Positions 20,702 through 34,139 are shown, counted from the stretch's first letter. The stretch is DNA of 64,000 nt from Podocnemis expansa (GCA_007922195.1 ML681998.1:21601849-21665848); one strand, 5' to 3'. Made by a program: numbers and translations. Notes: generated from the letters alone by a model not told the origin.

Positions 20702-23700
20702 TATTACCTTATAACATGGAATACAGATATTATAAGTGAGATTAATCCCTGCAGCAACACACAAGCATTCTGTAAAGTCCTAGACACATCCCTCTAAACC
20801 TAATACCTATTTTAACAACAGTAATCTGAATGTGAATCTGTATGTGAGCCAGACTGATTTTTCACCTGTGTATTTTCAGTGTTCATTGAGGGCTAGGGGC
20901 ATGAGCATAAGCTGGCACCTATCAGTGTCACAACCTTACCTATATTAATTTAAGGATGTGTGAGAATCTTCTGAGGATATGGAGTGTAAAAATCAAATCA
21001 CTAAACTAAGAAGATCTACATTTTCCCATAAGCTTTTTAATCTCTGAGACATTCTGGCTCTTTGATTTGTGAATAATTCTGTTCCGAAAGGTTTTATATT
21101 CTACAGTCAGCAATCGATAGTGATAGAATCCAAGGCAGCAAAGACAGGGCAGTGATGAGGGAACATCGTATAGGGAGGCTATGATCATATAGAGTCTATT
21201 ATGTCTCCTTTACTAACGTTGACTAAAACTCATTACCCTAATAGTGCCACTAAAATCAACTCAGCAGCTATTGTAGTAAGATGTTGTAGCCATGGGGTGT
21301 TGTAGCTAGGGGGATCATGACCCAAAACAGCACTTTGGAGGGCTTCACAATGTAATTGTGAAAGGGCAGTGGTGTTGCCACCCTTTCTTCTGAGCTGCTA
21401 CTGATGGCGATGCTACCTTCAGGTCTGGGCACTCAGCCTGTGGCCACTGCCCATGAGCCACCTGGCTCTGAAGGCAGCATGGCTGGCAGCAGCAGAGCAG
21501 AAGTAAGGGTGAAAATACCTTTACCTCACCTTAAATATAGCCTTGTAACCTGCTTTTGGATCAGGTCCCCTGGTTTGAAAAATGCTGGTCTCCTATTGAA
21601 AGCTAGACTTTTGTGTACTTATACTATACAGATGTGACAAGGGAGGACATTTCATGGTCCATGCCATGATTTTCACAGCCATGAATTTGGTTGCATCCTA
21701 CTTATCAGGCTCTTTTGGCACTACCACAATAGCATACATATTAGTTATACAATAGGTAAGATTTATAGCTGAAGGTTACCATTTCGGAGAACAATCTGGA
21801 AACTTTTCCTCAGTTTGATTCTTTTGAATCCCTTTTATCTTGACTCATTTGATCTGTCCCAGCTCTGTTTTTATTCTTAGAAGCACACAGGAGCCTACAA
21901 AGAGATTCAGAAAAGTCAGTGGAGAAATAGCTATTAAAAAAAAGTGTTTTTTTCACCATATTCAGGCATCATCTATGCTAGTAGCATCTACTAGGGAAAC
22001 TGACCAAACCCGACTCATTGTAAGATAGAATGGGAAATTCTCTTCTAAGCAAAAACGAACGCATCATCTAATGTATAGAGCAGTCTTGAAGATCACAGTA
22101 AGGAGGCCTAAATCATGGAGTTGGACAATCTGTGGATAATAAAAGGAAAAGAAACCCTTGAAAATAAGTTATTGCTGAATTTTGTTTCAAGTATTTTCAA
22201 TGTGTGGTGAGTAGCAGGAGGGAGGGAATGAAGGTATTTAATAGAGAGACAATATATTAGCATTGTTGCAGAATTTAGATGGTGTTTCCACGGAAGTTTG
22301 TCTCATTGCACCATGGTATACACAGGTCCTGGGTTTTTTTATATTGACCTACCATGACAGATTTACCTTAATATGTGATCCTTACCTCACCTCCTACCTT
22401 TCTGGTCCATAACTGTCTGTTCTCAGAGAAATGTACAAACAACTGCAGAAATTAATGTCCTCCTTTAATGAAAACTTAAAATGATGTTGTTCCTTTGCTT
22501 ATAGGTAAGTTAATTACGGAACACATCTTTTACAGACCCAAGCCCTGAATCTGCAGTGACCTCTGCATTCACCGGGGGGACAACCCAAGTGAAGCTTATT
22601 GTGGGATCAGGGTTCAGAAGTCTAACAGTTTAGTCCTGTTTCCCTACAAATCTGATCCAGCTCCTATTAGCCTAAGAGAAAGATTACCACCAACTTCAAC
22701 TGGAGTTGAATCAGACCCCAGTTGCAGTAGTAACCATATTAGTGTGCTAACACATTTCTTCTTTTTAATTAAATAGATGGAAAAAGCAATAAACCATTTT
22801 TTATATTCCCATTGATTAGTCCAAGCTTACGGGAGTCTTACAGAGGCACAGTGGTGAAGTAAGGAGTGGAAGACAGTATCAGAAAAGCAATCAATAGCAA
22901 GACTAGAACTATAGATTTTTTAAGACAGTTTCAGTAAGATAAAACTCATCAACTCTTCTGTTTCTTGGCTGTCAGCAGCAGGGCCTTTCAAAAGGAACTA
23001 GAGTTATAATGGTATAAGCTCTAGAGAGTTAAATCACAAGTTTTCAGCAGGCCTCATATCTTTTATAAGTGAAAAGATTTTGTAAAATATGAAAAGAAAG
23101 GTGGTAATAGGCTGAATTATTAGTATTATAGCAACAGCATCTCTCTAATTAATAACTGGATGACTGCCAAGCTGTACAGATGTAACCACCACTCTCCTCT
23201 CCAAGTTACTTTATTACTGAATATAGCTGACATAATACATAATCCTTGGAACGTGGTTTAACGATAATAGTAAAGGCCAAAATAAAACTAGAAGAAAGTG
23301 TAAAAGAGGAAATTATAGATGCTTGCTTGGAAGAAAAAAAAAGTGTATTAAACACTTTGTCATGCATAAGCCTAATGGAAGTGCCACAACTGAGAATTCG
23401 GGTGTGAGGGAGTTTGTTAATAGCTGTGTAGACTCAATGGTAAGATTTTAAATGCTGTTTAATGATGCTATTTCTGTCCCTGGAACAAGTTCTTTAGCTC
23501 TGAAATGGACATTAATTAGGCCACAAAGAGCAGATCACAGAAGATCAAGTGGGAAAAGCAGAATGATTCAGTTTGTAATATGTATTGTGATTGCTAAATA
23601 CTTAATCTCCTGGGTTGTAATTTAAGATAATGGTATCTGTAACAGAGACAAGCAGAATACTTGTATGAACTATATATATAATATATCTGCTGAAACCTGC

Positions 23701-26190
23701 TTTTGGCAACATGTAAGTCATTTTACTTGTTTTTCTTCCTTATTTCCTCCTCTGAGCAAGGAACAGTAACCCATCAACCTAAGTCATCTGTGATTTGTTC
23801 TTCAGGGCTATTCGTCTAGTTCTAAGAAAGAGTAAGTACATATCAGAAGCCAAGTAGGTCAAGAGATATGCCTGGGCTGTGATGATTTGGGGAATCTGCT
23901 TGAACAAGTTATGAATTTTGGTTGATAACATGGAAGTTATTATGAAGTTGTTACTATTGCAATTACTGTATTCCTGATGACTTGTGTAAATGTGAAATTC
24001 ATAATTTTGCACGGAATCTGCAGCTGGTCTGCAGGAGACTGAGGACAAAGGGGGAAAGTTAACGTTAATATGTTTTGTAATATGTTATCATGTTTTGTCC
24101 ACATGATAGTCATGGTAGTCCCTTCTGACTAACGTATATGAGTCTAAGGAGGATGCCCAAAGACAGAACCAGTTCAGCTAAGCTCGTCTGCTGGGAGAGG
24201 ATTTAAAGTTCGACCAACACAAACCAAAGACACCGAAGTGTTGATGTTAATCTTTAAAAATCAGAGAGGCTGGTCAGAGGGAATACCCACAAAAGCATAC
24301 AGAGCAAGTTTGCTCAGGAGGAAGGAAAGGGACATACTGGGCAAGATCAGAGAAGAAGCAAGCTGACCCAGAAAAAGAGGCTCCATGTTTCTGAAGAGAA
24401 TTCAGGAAGCTGCAGGAGAAGGAATCTGGACATAGCAGAGTGGTCTTAGTGAGGGGTACGTGTACCTCTGAAGGAATACAGAGCTCTTCTAGCTATTAGC
24501 CTAGTTTTACAGTAGGGTTACGGAAAAAGCAATAGGAAAGTCAGTGCAATTTAAAAATTCATATAAGCAGTCACTTCCTTATACTGCTCTTTAGACTACA
24601 CACTGAAATATAAATACAATATTTATATTCCAGTTATTTTAATTATATGGTAAAAAGAGCAAGTAAGCTATTTTCAGTAATAGTGTGCTGTGGCATTTTA
24701 GTATTTTTATGTCTGATTCTGTAAGCAAGTAGTTTTTAAGTGATATGAAACTTGGGGGTACAAAACAAATCAGACTCCCAGAAGTGATTATGGTAGTCTG
24801 GAAAGGTTGAGAGCTGCTGCCATTGAGGACCCTAACCCTAGCTCAAGAATGCTCTGGAGTGGTGAGAAAACTAAGGCACATAAATGTGGGTTCATTTTAT
24901 ATAGATCTATGGATGTCTTGTGTGATTAAGTAAAAAGCAATAATGTGTTAGAATTTTGTACAAAATGTCTCTGCGTGATATGCTGTATCTACCATATGCC
25001 CCTGAGAGAGTTAAACTTTAAGCGAGAACACTGACACCTTTGGCAAAGTTATGGGGAGGGTGAAGCCACTAGGTGATTTGGGGGTTAGCCCTGGTCTCCG
25101 GTGGGATGCAGGGCTCCATCTCCATGAAAGGGTAACAGACTGAAAGTTGGTGCCCATGAAATGTACCAAAGTGGTCAAGTGAAGGAACAGTGCTACAGCC
25201 TGGTGAGACTCAGGGAAGCATAGTACATGCAATGGATTCAGTGGTGGATCCCTTTTAAATAATTTGCTCATCAAATGCAGAAAGAACCCAATCAGATTAG
25301 CAAAAAAGGAAACACACTTTAACACATTTCCTTCTTCTGCTATCCAAATAGGCTCTGGGATTTGGGGCAAGCAGTTGCTATGGCTGAAGAAGGAGACACA
25401 CTAGAGACAGCAGGACAGTCGGGTTGCAGCCAAAAGGCCCACAGTATAATAATTACTGGAGTCCTAATAAAAAGATGCATTCCGTAATTAAGGAAGGAAG
25501 CTAGCCAGTTAGAGGGGCAAGCAAGTTCAGTAATTTACTTTCTGTACAAACCACCTCACTTTCTCATGTTTCTAGAATACAGTGAACCTCTATTCCAGTC
25601 CCTCTCTCTCCCATACAAAGAAAATGTAGGTACTCTATCTGACAGGAAACAAGAGCTAATAAAACATCAAGAAGGCTGAATTGTTTAATGCTAATTCTGC
25701 TTCAGTCTTCACTGAAAAGGTTAATGGTAACCAGACATTCAACACAATTAACATTTAGGAGGAAGGAATGTATGCCAAAGTAGGGGAAGAACAGCTGACG
25801 GAGCATTTAGAGAAGTTAACACGATATGTCCTAGGCTGCAAACTGAACTTCTGATTGCTGGGTCACCCTAACTCTTCAGACCAGGGTATCTCTTACACCG
25901 CTCTGGTAATGAAAAAGAGCCTCTTCAGGCACCACCCATACAGCCAATAGCACATAAAGACACACCCAGCAAAGTTACAAGAATGTTCTCACAGTCATGC
26001 ATAAACAGATTCTGGGCAACACCTGCATATCCCAACACCTGCAACCACCTCCTGACTCTGGCCTCAGAGGATACGGCGCCCTGCTCTGCCAGAACCCCCC
26101 ACACGGGCACTGCTAGCTGGGAGCTTAGAAAGTTCTCCCATGCTGCCAAGGGGCTATGCATACTGCTTGCCATCAGAAGTGACTCACAGG
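20702..26190. other. 5.5 kb with no recognised feature
   Basis: No gene, RNA gene or repeat family could be named here. The DNA is AT-rich and looks like ordinary intergenic or intronic sequence. Open frames reach 119 codons on the minus strand (25011-25370) without family motifs. The stretch 24770-24825 holds GGTTGAGAGCTGCTG, possibly a decayed hAT end. Low repeat density makes it the best place in the window to look for conserved non-coding elements. Confidence 0.4.
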
Positions 26191-26196
26191 CAGCGT

Positions 26197-26534
26197 CAGG
26201 GCCAACCCAAGGATTTTGGCATCCTATGTGCCTGTGATTTTGGTGCTCCCACCCTCCCAGCCTGGCCAAGTTGCAGCTGGTGCCAGCTTCCCACCTGCAG
26301 CCCAATGCTGGGAGTAGAGTGGCTACCCCCCACTGGGACTGGCTCCCCACCGCGGCCTAATGCCAGCAGCAGCACGGCTATCCCGGCCAGGGCTGGATCC
26401 CTGCCCTACATCAGTGGAGCAGGGCAGGAGGCTTGCTGGCCCCAACCCAGCCCAAGTTCATCCCTTGGCGCAACCCCTGGTGGTTGGTGTCCTAAATGAT
26501 CACCCAGGTCACCTCTATGGACAGATTGGCCCTG
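26197..26534 (+). mobile_element. Non-autonomous hAT element, CAGGGCCAAC type
   Basis: The left end CAGGGCCAACCCAAGG and right end CAGATTGGCCCTG form short inverted repeats of the kind seen in the GGCGCC-rich hAT elements of reptiles. Flanking octamers (GGCAGCGT; GCCAGCAT when the right border is moved by one base) match at 6 of 8. The 338-bp interior is GC-rich. The 141-codon minus-strand frame overlapping it (25925-26350) has no family motif and is not called. Confidence 0.6.
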
Positions 26535-26539
26535 CCAGC

Positions 26540-27908
26540 ATGGAAATCAGATGGTTTTATTAGTTCTCAGGATCAAAGCATAGAAAGACTTTGCTAGCAG
26601 CTTAATTAGGAGTTACAGTAGCAACCATCCAAGGAGTTCCAGAGTCTCCATCATTGGGCTCTGTTTCTGGGCAAATCCCCTCAGGACACTGGCTGTCCTT
26701 CACCCATCACTACACATCACCCAGTTCTTTGATGAGATGTCCATCACTACCCCACAGAGCCATTCTCTAGTCTCTTCCCTGTCCTTTCTTTTCTTCCTGG
26801 ATAACGCAGCTACTCTTCTTGGTTTCCACCTGCCACAACCTCTTGCAGCTGGCTGAGTCAGGGAAGGGAGTCTAGGTCTGCATACCTGTGGCTGGGGAAG
26901 GCACATTTGTCCTCTAGTGGCATCTGCAATGATCAGAAACATGGGTCTCATCATCAAAATAAAAGAAAAACATATGGGGGAACTGACTCATGCACACCTA
27001 CAGCACACATAGAACACTCTAAGGATGTTTCCATTTCATCACACCCTCATGCTGAACCTTGCACCCCAGATATGTTTGTCCTGCATTGTCCAGTTAACTC
27101 ACTAAGTAGCCTAGTCACTATGCAAGCTCATTCGTTAATTCATCATTCCATCAAAGCGTAAAGAATATATTCCCAAAACACCTCAATCAAAACATACCTG
27201 CTTAGATAAAGAATAAAACAAACTTATTAATTAGAGATAGATAGATGTTAAGTGATTACAAGTATTTAAGGCATAAAAGACAGACTAGGTTACCAAAGAA
27301 ATGATTAAAAAAAAAGCCTCAGTCTAAGTTCTAATTTTTACCAAACTAAATAAAATTAGAGAGCAAACAATTTCTCTCACTTGAAGTCTCATTTCATGCT
27401 AATTTCAAGGCTTTCCAATTAGGACTAGTCCCCTGGGCTCAATGATATTTCTTTGCTTTTGAAACAGTTTTCCTCTCTGAATAGAGATGAGGGAGAAGAG
27501 GAAATGAAAAAGCCATTGTCCCATATTTCATACCTTCAGCCTCTCTTTGAGAAATACATCCCAGCTGGGATGCAGACAATCAGTCTGTGGCATACAAGAG
27601 ATTTGAAGTGTCTTTCAGGTGAATTATAAATTGTACATTTGAGATGACATGCAGGATCTTTATTTGTGATCGTTCATTATCTCTAAGGAGCCAGTGTTTG
27701 TATTCCCCAGAATCACAACATGCATCAGTAACAAATATATAGCAAAATCTCATAACTGCATATACTATTTGATATATGCCCTTTCAACAAGACAATGATG
27801 TTCAACAGATTGACTTTTCAAGTGATTCTTCACAAGGTATGCTTTGTAGAATATATCATGACCATATGAATGTGGGGTTATTGGGTGTTACATGGGGTAC
27901 AGTGTGCC
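26540..27908 (-). mobile_element. Possible LTR-type remnant
   Basis: AAACAAACTTATTAATTAG, AGATGTTAAGTGATTACAAG and the following wording resemble the antisense of a common turtle LTR-like repeat. The stretch ends with TGTTACATGGGGTAC just before the MITE. Ends and family are not defined, and the call is from recalled wording only. Confidence 0.3.
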
Positions 27909-27915
27909 ACAATTA

Positions 27916-28208
27916 GGCCTGGTCTACACTTGTGGTGAAATCTAGCAGCAGTCAATGGGAGTTATGCTAGTTACACAGGGTAGCTTGCGCAGCTCCTGTC
28001 AACTTCATAACTTCACTTCTACGCTCCATCATCACTGAGCAGCACCAATGGGAAATGTGTTCCCATGGACACAACACTATGCCACTTGAGGGGGTAGTTT
28101 TATTAGATTGACTTCTGGATTAACTGAGCGTCTTTATTGACAATTCAATCAAGCTGGAAAAATGGATCTTATAGCACCAAATTTGCCACTGTCAATGTAG
28201 ACATGCCA
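27916..28208 (+). mobile_element. MITE with GGCCTGGTCTACA end
   Basis: The left end GGCCTGGTCTACACTTG is the same as the left terminus of the PIF/Harbinger relic at 48429. The right end reads CAATGTAGACATGCCA. TTA stands on both sides (27913-27915 and 28209-28211), the expected TWA target of PIF/Harbinger. The 293-bp interior is non-coding. A relative in the opposite orientation lies at 46160-46452. Confidence 0.8.
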
Positions 28209-28270
28209 TTACATATATTCAATTTAGCAGAACCTGAAGAAATTCATCCTAGGCACATAAGGAACTAGAT

Positions 28271-28726
28271 CAGCAGTTCCCAACCTTTCGCTTTATGCAG
28301 GCCACTACATCATCATCGAAAGCTTTTGCAGGCCACATTTGAACAACCACATGAAGAAAGAGTTTTGGTTCACACTGATGTCATGCAAAAGCACCACCGT
28401 TTAAATTCAAAGAATGTTATATTACACAAGGGCTATGTCTACATTTAAAACCTTAGTTTAGAGTTACTTAGTCTGAACTAAGTAGTTTGAACTTAGTTCA
28501 AACTAATCATGCCTGAGCTTAGTCTGGACTAATTTTGCAGCGTAGACATAGCTGAGGATATTTGTGAAGCAAATTAGATTGCAAATACTAATGTAACATT
28601 GAATATTATACACAAGAAGTACATGGTATTATATTATTATTACATTATCTTCCCCTTCCACATGGACTAGCTGCAGTGCCCTTGCAGACCACCAGTGGTC
28701 CATGGACCATAGGTTGGGAACTGCTG
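28271..28726 (+). mobile_element. hAT MITE inserted in CR1
   Basis: The ends CAGCAGTTCCCAACC and GGTTGGGAACTGCTG are a perfect 15-bp inverted repeat of hAT type. AACTAGAT (28263-28270) and AGCTAGCT (28727-28734) match at 6 of 8. The CR1 copy at 60170-60177 shows the uninterrupted target AACTAGCT. A smaller MITE is nested at 28431-28552. Confidence 0.9.
28431..28552 (+). mobile_element. Short GGCTATGTCTACA MITE nested in hAT
   Basis: A 122-bp unit starts GGCTATGTCTACATTT and ends GCGTAGACATAGC. Its interior is AGTTTGAACTTAGTTC-like wording, as in the MITE at 2166-2594. It must be younger than the hAT element it sits in. Confidence 0.8.
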
Positions 28727-30060
28727 AGCTAGCTGAAGCAATCTTGGAGCCATTAGCAATTATCTTTGTGAACTTATGGAGGAGGGGTGCTCTCAGAATT
28801 CTGGAGATGGGCATATATAGTAACTCTATAAAAAGAGGGCAAAGAGAAACTGGGGCATTATAGACCAATCTGCCTAAGTTAGGTACCTGGAAAGACACTG
28901 GAAAGAAATATTAACAGTCAATTTGTAAGCACCTTTAGGATAACAGGTTATTAAGAATAGTCAGGCATTTGTCGGGGGAAAAATCATGCCAAACTAACAA
29001 TTTTCTTCTTTGGTATTATTACTGGGAAGTAGTAATGTGATATCTGGATTTTAGTAAGGGTTTTGAGACAGTTCCATAGGGCATTCTCATAAGCAAACTA
29101 GGGAAACAAATTCATCTTCTAGAGGTGGAATTGAGTGCTGAACTAGTTGAAAGACTGTTCAGGTGTTTGTAACGCTACCCGTCCTATTGTCATACACAGA
29201 TTTAATAAGCACACTTGCCACACCATTAACCGCTTCAGTAATGAAAATGTTTACTAGTTCTAGAGAACGGACACAGGAGCTCTGGAGAACAGGATTAAAA
29301 TTTAAAACAACCTTGACAAACTAGAGAATTGGTCTGAAATAAAAAAGATGAAATTCAGTACAGGCAAGCAGAAATACTTCATTGAGGAAGAAACAAACAA
29401 ATGCACAGCTACACTCTCTGCAATATGACTTAACAACATGATATAGTTGAGGAAAAAGCTAATATCATTTTGGGGTACATTAACTGAAGTATCATATTGA
29501 CATAGTAGGCAATTGTTTCACTCTACTCTGCATTGGCAAGGCCTCAGCTGGAGTATTGCATTCAATTTTGAGTATCACACCTTAGGAAAAATGAGGACAA
29601 ACTAAAGGGAGTCCAACGGAGAGCAACACGAATGATGAAAGGTTTAGAAAACCTGATCTAGGAGGAAAGGTTAAAAAACCTGGTTATGGTTAGCCTGGGG
29701 AAGAGAAGACTGAGGGGATACCTGATAAATACATTAAGGGTAGCCATGAGGAGAATGGAAATCAACTCTTCTCCATGTCCACTGGAGGTGGGAAGAGGAG
29801 GCGTGAGCTTAATCTTCATCCAGTGAGATTTATTTAAGATGTTAAGAAAATGTTCTAATCAAAAGGGTAGTTAAAGCCTGGAATAAACTTGCAAAGGAGA
29901 CTCTGGAATCTCAATTACATGGGGGTTTTTACGAACAGGTTGGAGAAACATCTGCTGGGAGGAGGAATCTAGGTTCACTTAGTCTTTCCTCAGTGTAGGA
30001 GATTGGACTTAATGACTTATTGCGGCCCCTTCCAACCCTGCATTTTTATGATTATATTAT

Positions 30061-32774
30061 TCTAGACCAGTGTTACTGGTGACATTTCTATAATTCCCTT
30101 AATTTGTATTTGCCATATCATTCTTGTGTCCACCTTTCCACTGTACCTAGCAAAGCATCCTTTCTGACCTCAGCTCATTCTGCATCAGAATCCATAACTG
30201 GACTACAGGACAGTGCAACGGTAAGTCGGATTTTTTGCGATGTACCATTTCTCACCAGTTCCAGGGATGTAAATACCTAATACTCAGTCAAAATCTTGTT
30301 TGTTTGGGGGGGAGGGGTTGTTTTTGGTATTTTTCTGGGCATGTAACATCTGACTTTTGATCTAACATACAGAGAACAGTCTTTCAGAAATGATGCAAGC
30401 TGACAATTGATGTCTAGCTCATTGACATTTAGTAAGAAAACAGTTTGCTGGCAGCTTGTCCTGAAGAAGTTTCCAAAGCCTGCCAATGTGCTCGTTCATC
30501 CAAAGCTCTTTCTCAGGGCCCATTCTAAAATGTCACTAGCACAAAATAAACAGATGAAAGGTTATCCTAATTAAAACTTGAATAGGATGATATTATTAGC
30601 TTGATGCCAAGTGCAAAAAAGGGGAAAGGAAAGTACTCTAAATAAAATAAAGGTGCGTCTTAGATAAGAAGAAAAGGGAAAAGTTCCTTTTTATCCTGAA
30701 TTTTTTTGTTTTATTTCCACTAGTTTTCCAATATACATGCTGAAATCCTGGTGATACCTCAATCTTATTTTTTGCAGAATATCTAGCCCTAGATGTTTCC
30801 ACTTGGGAAAATCTCAAAAGGGTTTGGGGGGAAGGGGGGGAATGAACAAAACTCCAAAGGTACTAGAAATGGGAAAGGCAGCTGTGCAGACCTGATTGTC
30901 TGGAAAGGGACAAGTGAGTGTGGGAGGTGTGAGGAGCTGTACAGTAACCTGTCTTCTTTCCCCCTCAGGTACTATATCAAAGTCCAACTCTGTGGTACTG
31001 ATTGTTTTTTAGACACATTTGTCTTTCCAGTCATTTTCTTTCTTTATATTTTGTTATTGATACTTTTCACTCCAGTCTCCAACTGTGTTAATGAAACAGC
31101 TCTGACAGTCTAAATGTAGAATATTACATACAAATAAAATGGGCATTGTATAGTAACCCACCATCCATCTCTGGGTCTAAAGGTGCCTGAGAGCTGTAGA
31201 TCTGGATGACGTAGGCTGCAGTACCCCAGGGAAGCACTAGGAGACAAAGTGCATCAGATAGGTCACAGCAAGCTCCCCAGGACTTCTCCATGTGTGCCTG
31301 ACCTACTCCATGGGGTTGAGTGAAACAATTACCTACTTCCTATCTGCCCCCACTTGTTTCCTTGGAAGACCCCCTGCCTTGCAGTGTTTCCAAGATCTCT
31401 CTGCATGTTGTTCCCATCCTACAAATTCTGATCCCCTTACCACAGCTACCCCTTGAAATGGGACTTGGCCCTTAAAACTGCTATTGAAAATGTCAAACAA
31501 GCTTATTCTATATTTGTGCAGCTAGTGCCCAGGAAAATATAAGAACCTGCACTGAACATTGCCTTGTCATGTTCAAGAAACAAAGGTTTACCGGCCAATG
31601 AGAAGGAGCCAAGAAAATGACAGCACCAAATAGGGCACAATAGGAGAAAATAGGTTAGTTATTGGTCAATGCCTAGTAGAACAAATGACAAGATTAAAAG
31701 TGTAAACAATTAGACATCTCTTGTTGTACCTTATTGTGAATATGGAGATTCAGAGCAGGTTTTTGTCAGATATAGCCCTGGTTTTTCTGCATGACTTAAG
31801 AGTGAATAGTGAAAGATTTTATTCAATTCATCTATAGAACAGATTGACAACAAAGCTTGCACTTATTACCTGGGATATTAACTTGTGGTAAAACAGGCAT
31901 CACAACACATTTGTTGGTGTGCTGACCATTTAAGCTAACTTTAAATGTAGAAATCCTCCCCCAATGTTTGCGTATTAATCAACCAAGTACTATTGTGTAA
32001 ACTTTTGGATTGCTCCCAGCTACTACATCATCTGTCACAAATTACCAGTAGTGTGGCCTGTCTTGGGAGGTTGGAGTGAACAAGAACAGGAGCAGAAAAT
32101 TTTCATCCCACATTCCCCATGCTGTGAGTGTGCTTCCTGGTGGATTTCTCAAAGCAATGCCCTGTCTGAATTTGTCCCAGATAGTTGCACAGCAAGACTG
32201 TCTCTCAGATCTTGGTATCGGACCCAAATTATTCCTTGGGATTCTGTCTTCTATTCTTCATTATTATAAGAACAGAGCTTATGGCCTAACTCAACTGCCA
32301 CTGATAGATCTTGGCAGTCTTCTGATAAGGACATAAGAGTTACATTTAACACCACCTAGTTTATTTTTATATATCACTTATAAGAAATAAATGTCATTCC
32401 ACTATTCTTTATAGAAATCTAATAGGAAAACATTTTGTACCTGACTTCATACGGGAAAGAAAGAAAAATGTACTGATGTCTACAAGGGACCATATCTAAA
32501 ACCCAACTTCAGACCTGGTTGCTTCACAATGTGATGAAGCTAGGACTCATCTGTGCACTTTTAAGCAGTGTCTGCTGCTGCTATGTTGAAATGTGAGCAA
32601 TGTTAGGTAGTGCTGCAATGCTGCCTAATCTTTTTTTAAAAGGCCAGGGAAAAAAGCAATCACTGAGATAGCACAATGATGAATATGAGTGTGACTTTTT
32701 TATTTAGATTGGCAGAACCTAATCATTCAATCAATAATTATATCATTTTTTCTTCCATAACAATCTTCTTAGCA
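30061..32774. other. Unassigned sequence
   Basis: No gene or named repeat is recognised. The 106-codon plus-strand frame at 30793 ends in a hydrophobic stretch (about residues 75-95) but has no family motif and is probably chance. Confidence 0.4.
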
Positions 32775-32804
32775 GTTCAGGTGAAAAATATTTTTCACCT
32801 GAAC
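32775..32804. repeat. Perfect 30-bp palindrome
   Basis: Fifteen bases, GTTCAGGTGAAAAAT, are followed directly by their exact reverse complement. With one unpaired base the symmetry extends outward through AGCA and TGCT. There is no loop, so this is a true palindrome, not a stem-loop with a spacer. Confidence 0.9.
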
Positions 32805-34127
32805 TTGCTAAAAAGTGCTAGCTGCACAACTTTATGTCAATATATATCTATTAAAGAAAATTGTCCATTTTCACAGGCAGAACCTGAGACTTCCAATTAT
32901 AAGACCCTCTTTTCAGTGGGTTATAACTTTGCCAAACTTAACAATTTGTGCTGAAATATTCCAAGCCACATGTTGGTCTCAGGCTGGATTTTTTTTAATT
33001 TTCTCTCAAAGTTCCTCAGGCACATTTGAAAACAAGAGTATGGAAACATGTTGTCTACCAATGTGAAAATTCTGACAACATTTTTAGAAGCTCTAACAGA
33101 GTTTTGGACACAGACTTGAAATTGGGCAGGGCATGGCCTTTCATATTCCTATGAAAATTCACACAAATTTCGTCAAATTATAAGTAGGTAGCTGGATCCC
33201 AATCTGGTCTATAAATGCACACACAACAAGAAAGTGATGAGAGAAGTAGTTGGGGAAGGAGATTTGAGAGGTGTAGGGACAAAGTAGTGCCTGCTCGGAG
33301 AGGGTGTGGGAGGCACAGAAAGAGTGGGAAAGGAGCCAGAGGTAATGTGTGGAGTGGTCAGGTCATCTCTGACTTCTTGCAGGTAGCAGCCTCCTTCCTC
33401 TAGGCAGTCATTATATATTACATGAGAAGCTGCAGATCTGGGAAGAGGCAAACGCTGAAGCTATATTTTCTGACTGGTGATTAACTGTTGCTGGGGGACA
33501 GCCCCAAAGCTTCTGCTCATAGTAGGCTTGTCAGATAGGATCACTCAAACATTTACCTTTGGGATGAAAGTCCAACCAAGGGAAGTTAGAGCCCTGAAAG
33601 AATTTGTCTGGAAAAATAGTGAACATCTGAAAAATGAACTTCGGAATTGAAGCTTCATCTTAACCTTTAGTGTTCACTAAAAGTGAACACAATAGTATGT
33701 GTGTGTTTATTTTAAAATGCCTTCTACTGTGTTATTTATTCTTCAGAGCTTCTACAACATGAAAATATTCCCCAGTGACCTACACTCCATTGTGTCTTTC
33801 CACTAAGGTACTGCAGTAGCAGGAGTAAAGAGACACATTCCATGTCAACATGACATCAAAAGCCGTAGGAGGATTGCTGAAAATGAGAAAGTGTAAATGC
33901 TTGTCGTAATCATGAGACCATGGAGAAAATTAATCAGTCAAATTGTCTATGGTGTATGAGAATCAATGTAATTCTAAACTCCAATTTGTGAGAAACTTGG
34001 CAGTATTTCAGAATTATATTCTACAAATGTTAGGTCTGATATATTATTCTTAGTTTTTCAACACCAAGAATACAGCCATCTTCTTAAAATGCTTGAGAGC
34101 TTTCCTTTCTCACCAACAGAAGTTGGT
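32805..34127. other. Unassigned sequence
   Basis: No gene is recognised. A purine-rich stretch (GGAAGGAGATTTGAGAGG and similar) lies at 33225-33345. At 34110-34130 the words CACCAACAGAAGTTGGTCC are a fragment of the CTGAAGAAG-type repeat end. Confidence 0.4.
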
Positions 34128-34139
34128 CCAGTAAAAGAT

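Larger units (their letters stand above)
28215..30060 (+). mobile_element. CR1 LINE, 5'-truncated, with nested insertions
   Basis: The copy starts with AGCAGAACCTGAAG, which is also found in the CR1 at 60132, so both share the stretch before RT motif A. The remnant of the RT motif reads ATTTTAGTAAGGGTTTTGAG. Further on are AGCAACACGAATGATGAAAG, GGGGAAGAGAAGACTGAGG and a 3' end CCCTTCCAACCCTGC with a TTATGATTATATTATTC tail. A hAT element interrupts it at 28271-28726. Stops and frameshifts are frequent and no intact ORF remains. Confidence 0.85.

Noticed and set aside
20354..20764. 136-codon minus-strand frame
   Set aside because: It lies across the GC-rich hAT copy A and its C runs and extends through both borders of the transposon. 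It is not a gene.
25925..26350. 141-codon minus-strand frame
   Set aside because: Half of it is the hAT element at 26197-26534 and the rest shows no motif or splice-site context.
30793..31113. 106-codon frame with a hydrophobic segment near the C-terminus
   Set aside because: No signal, motif or exon-like context. T-rich DNA readily gives Leu/Phe/Ile runs.
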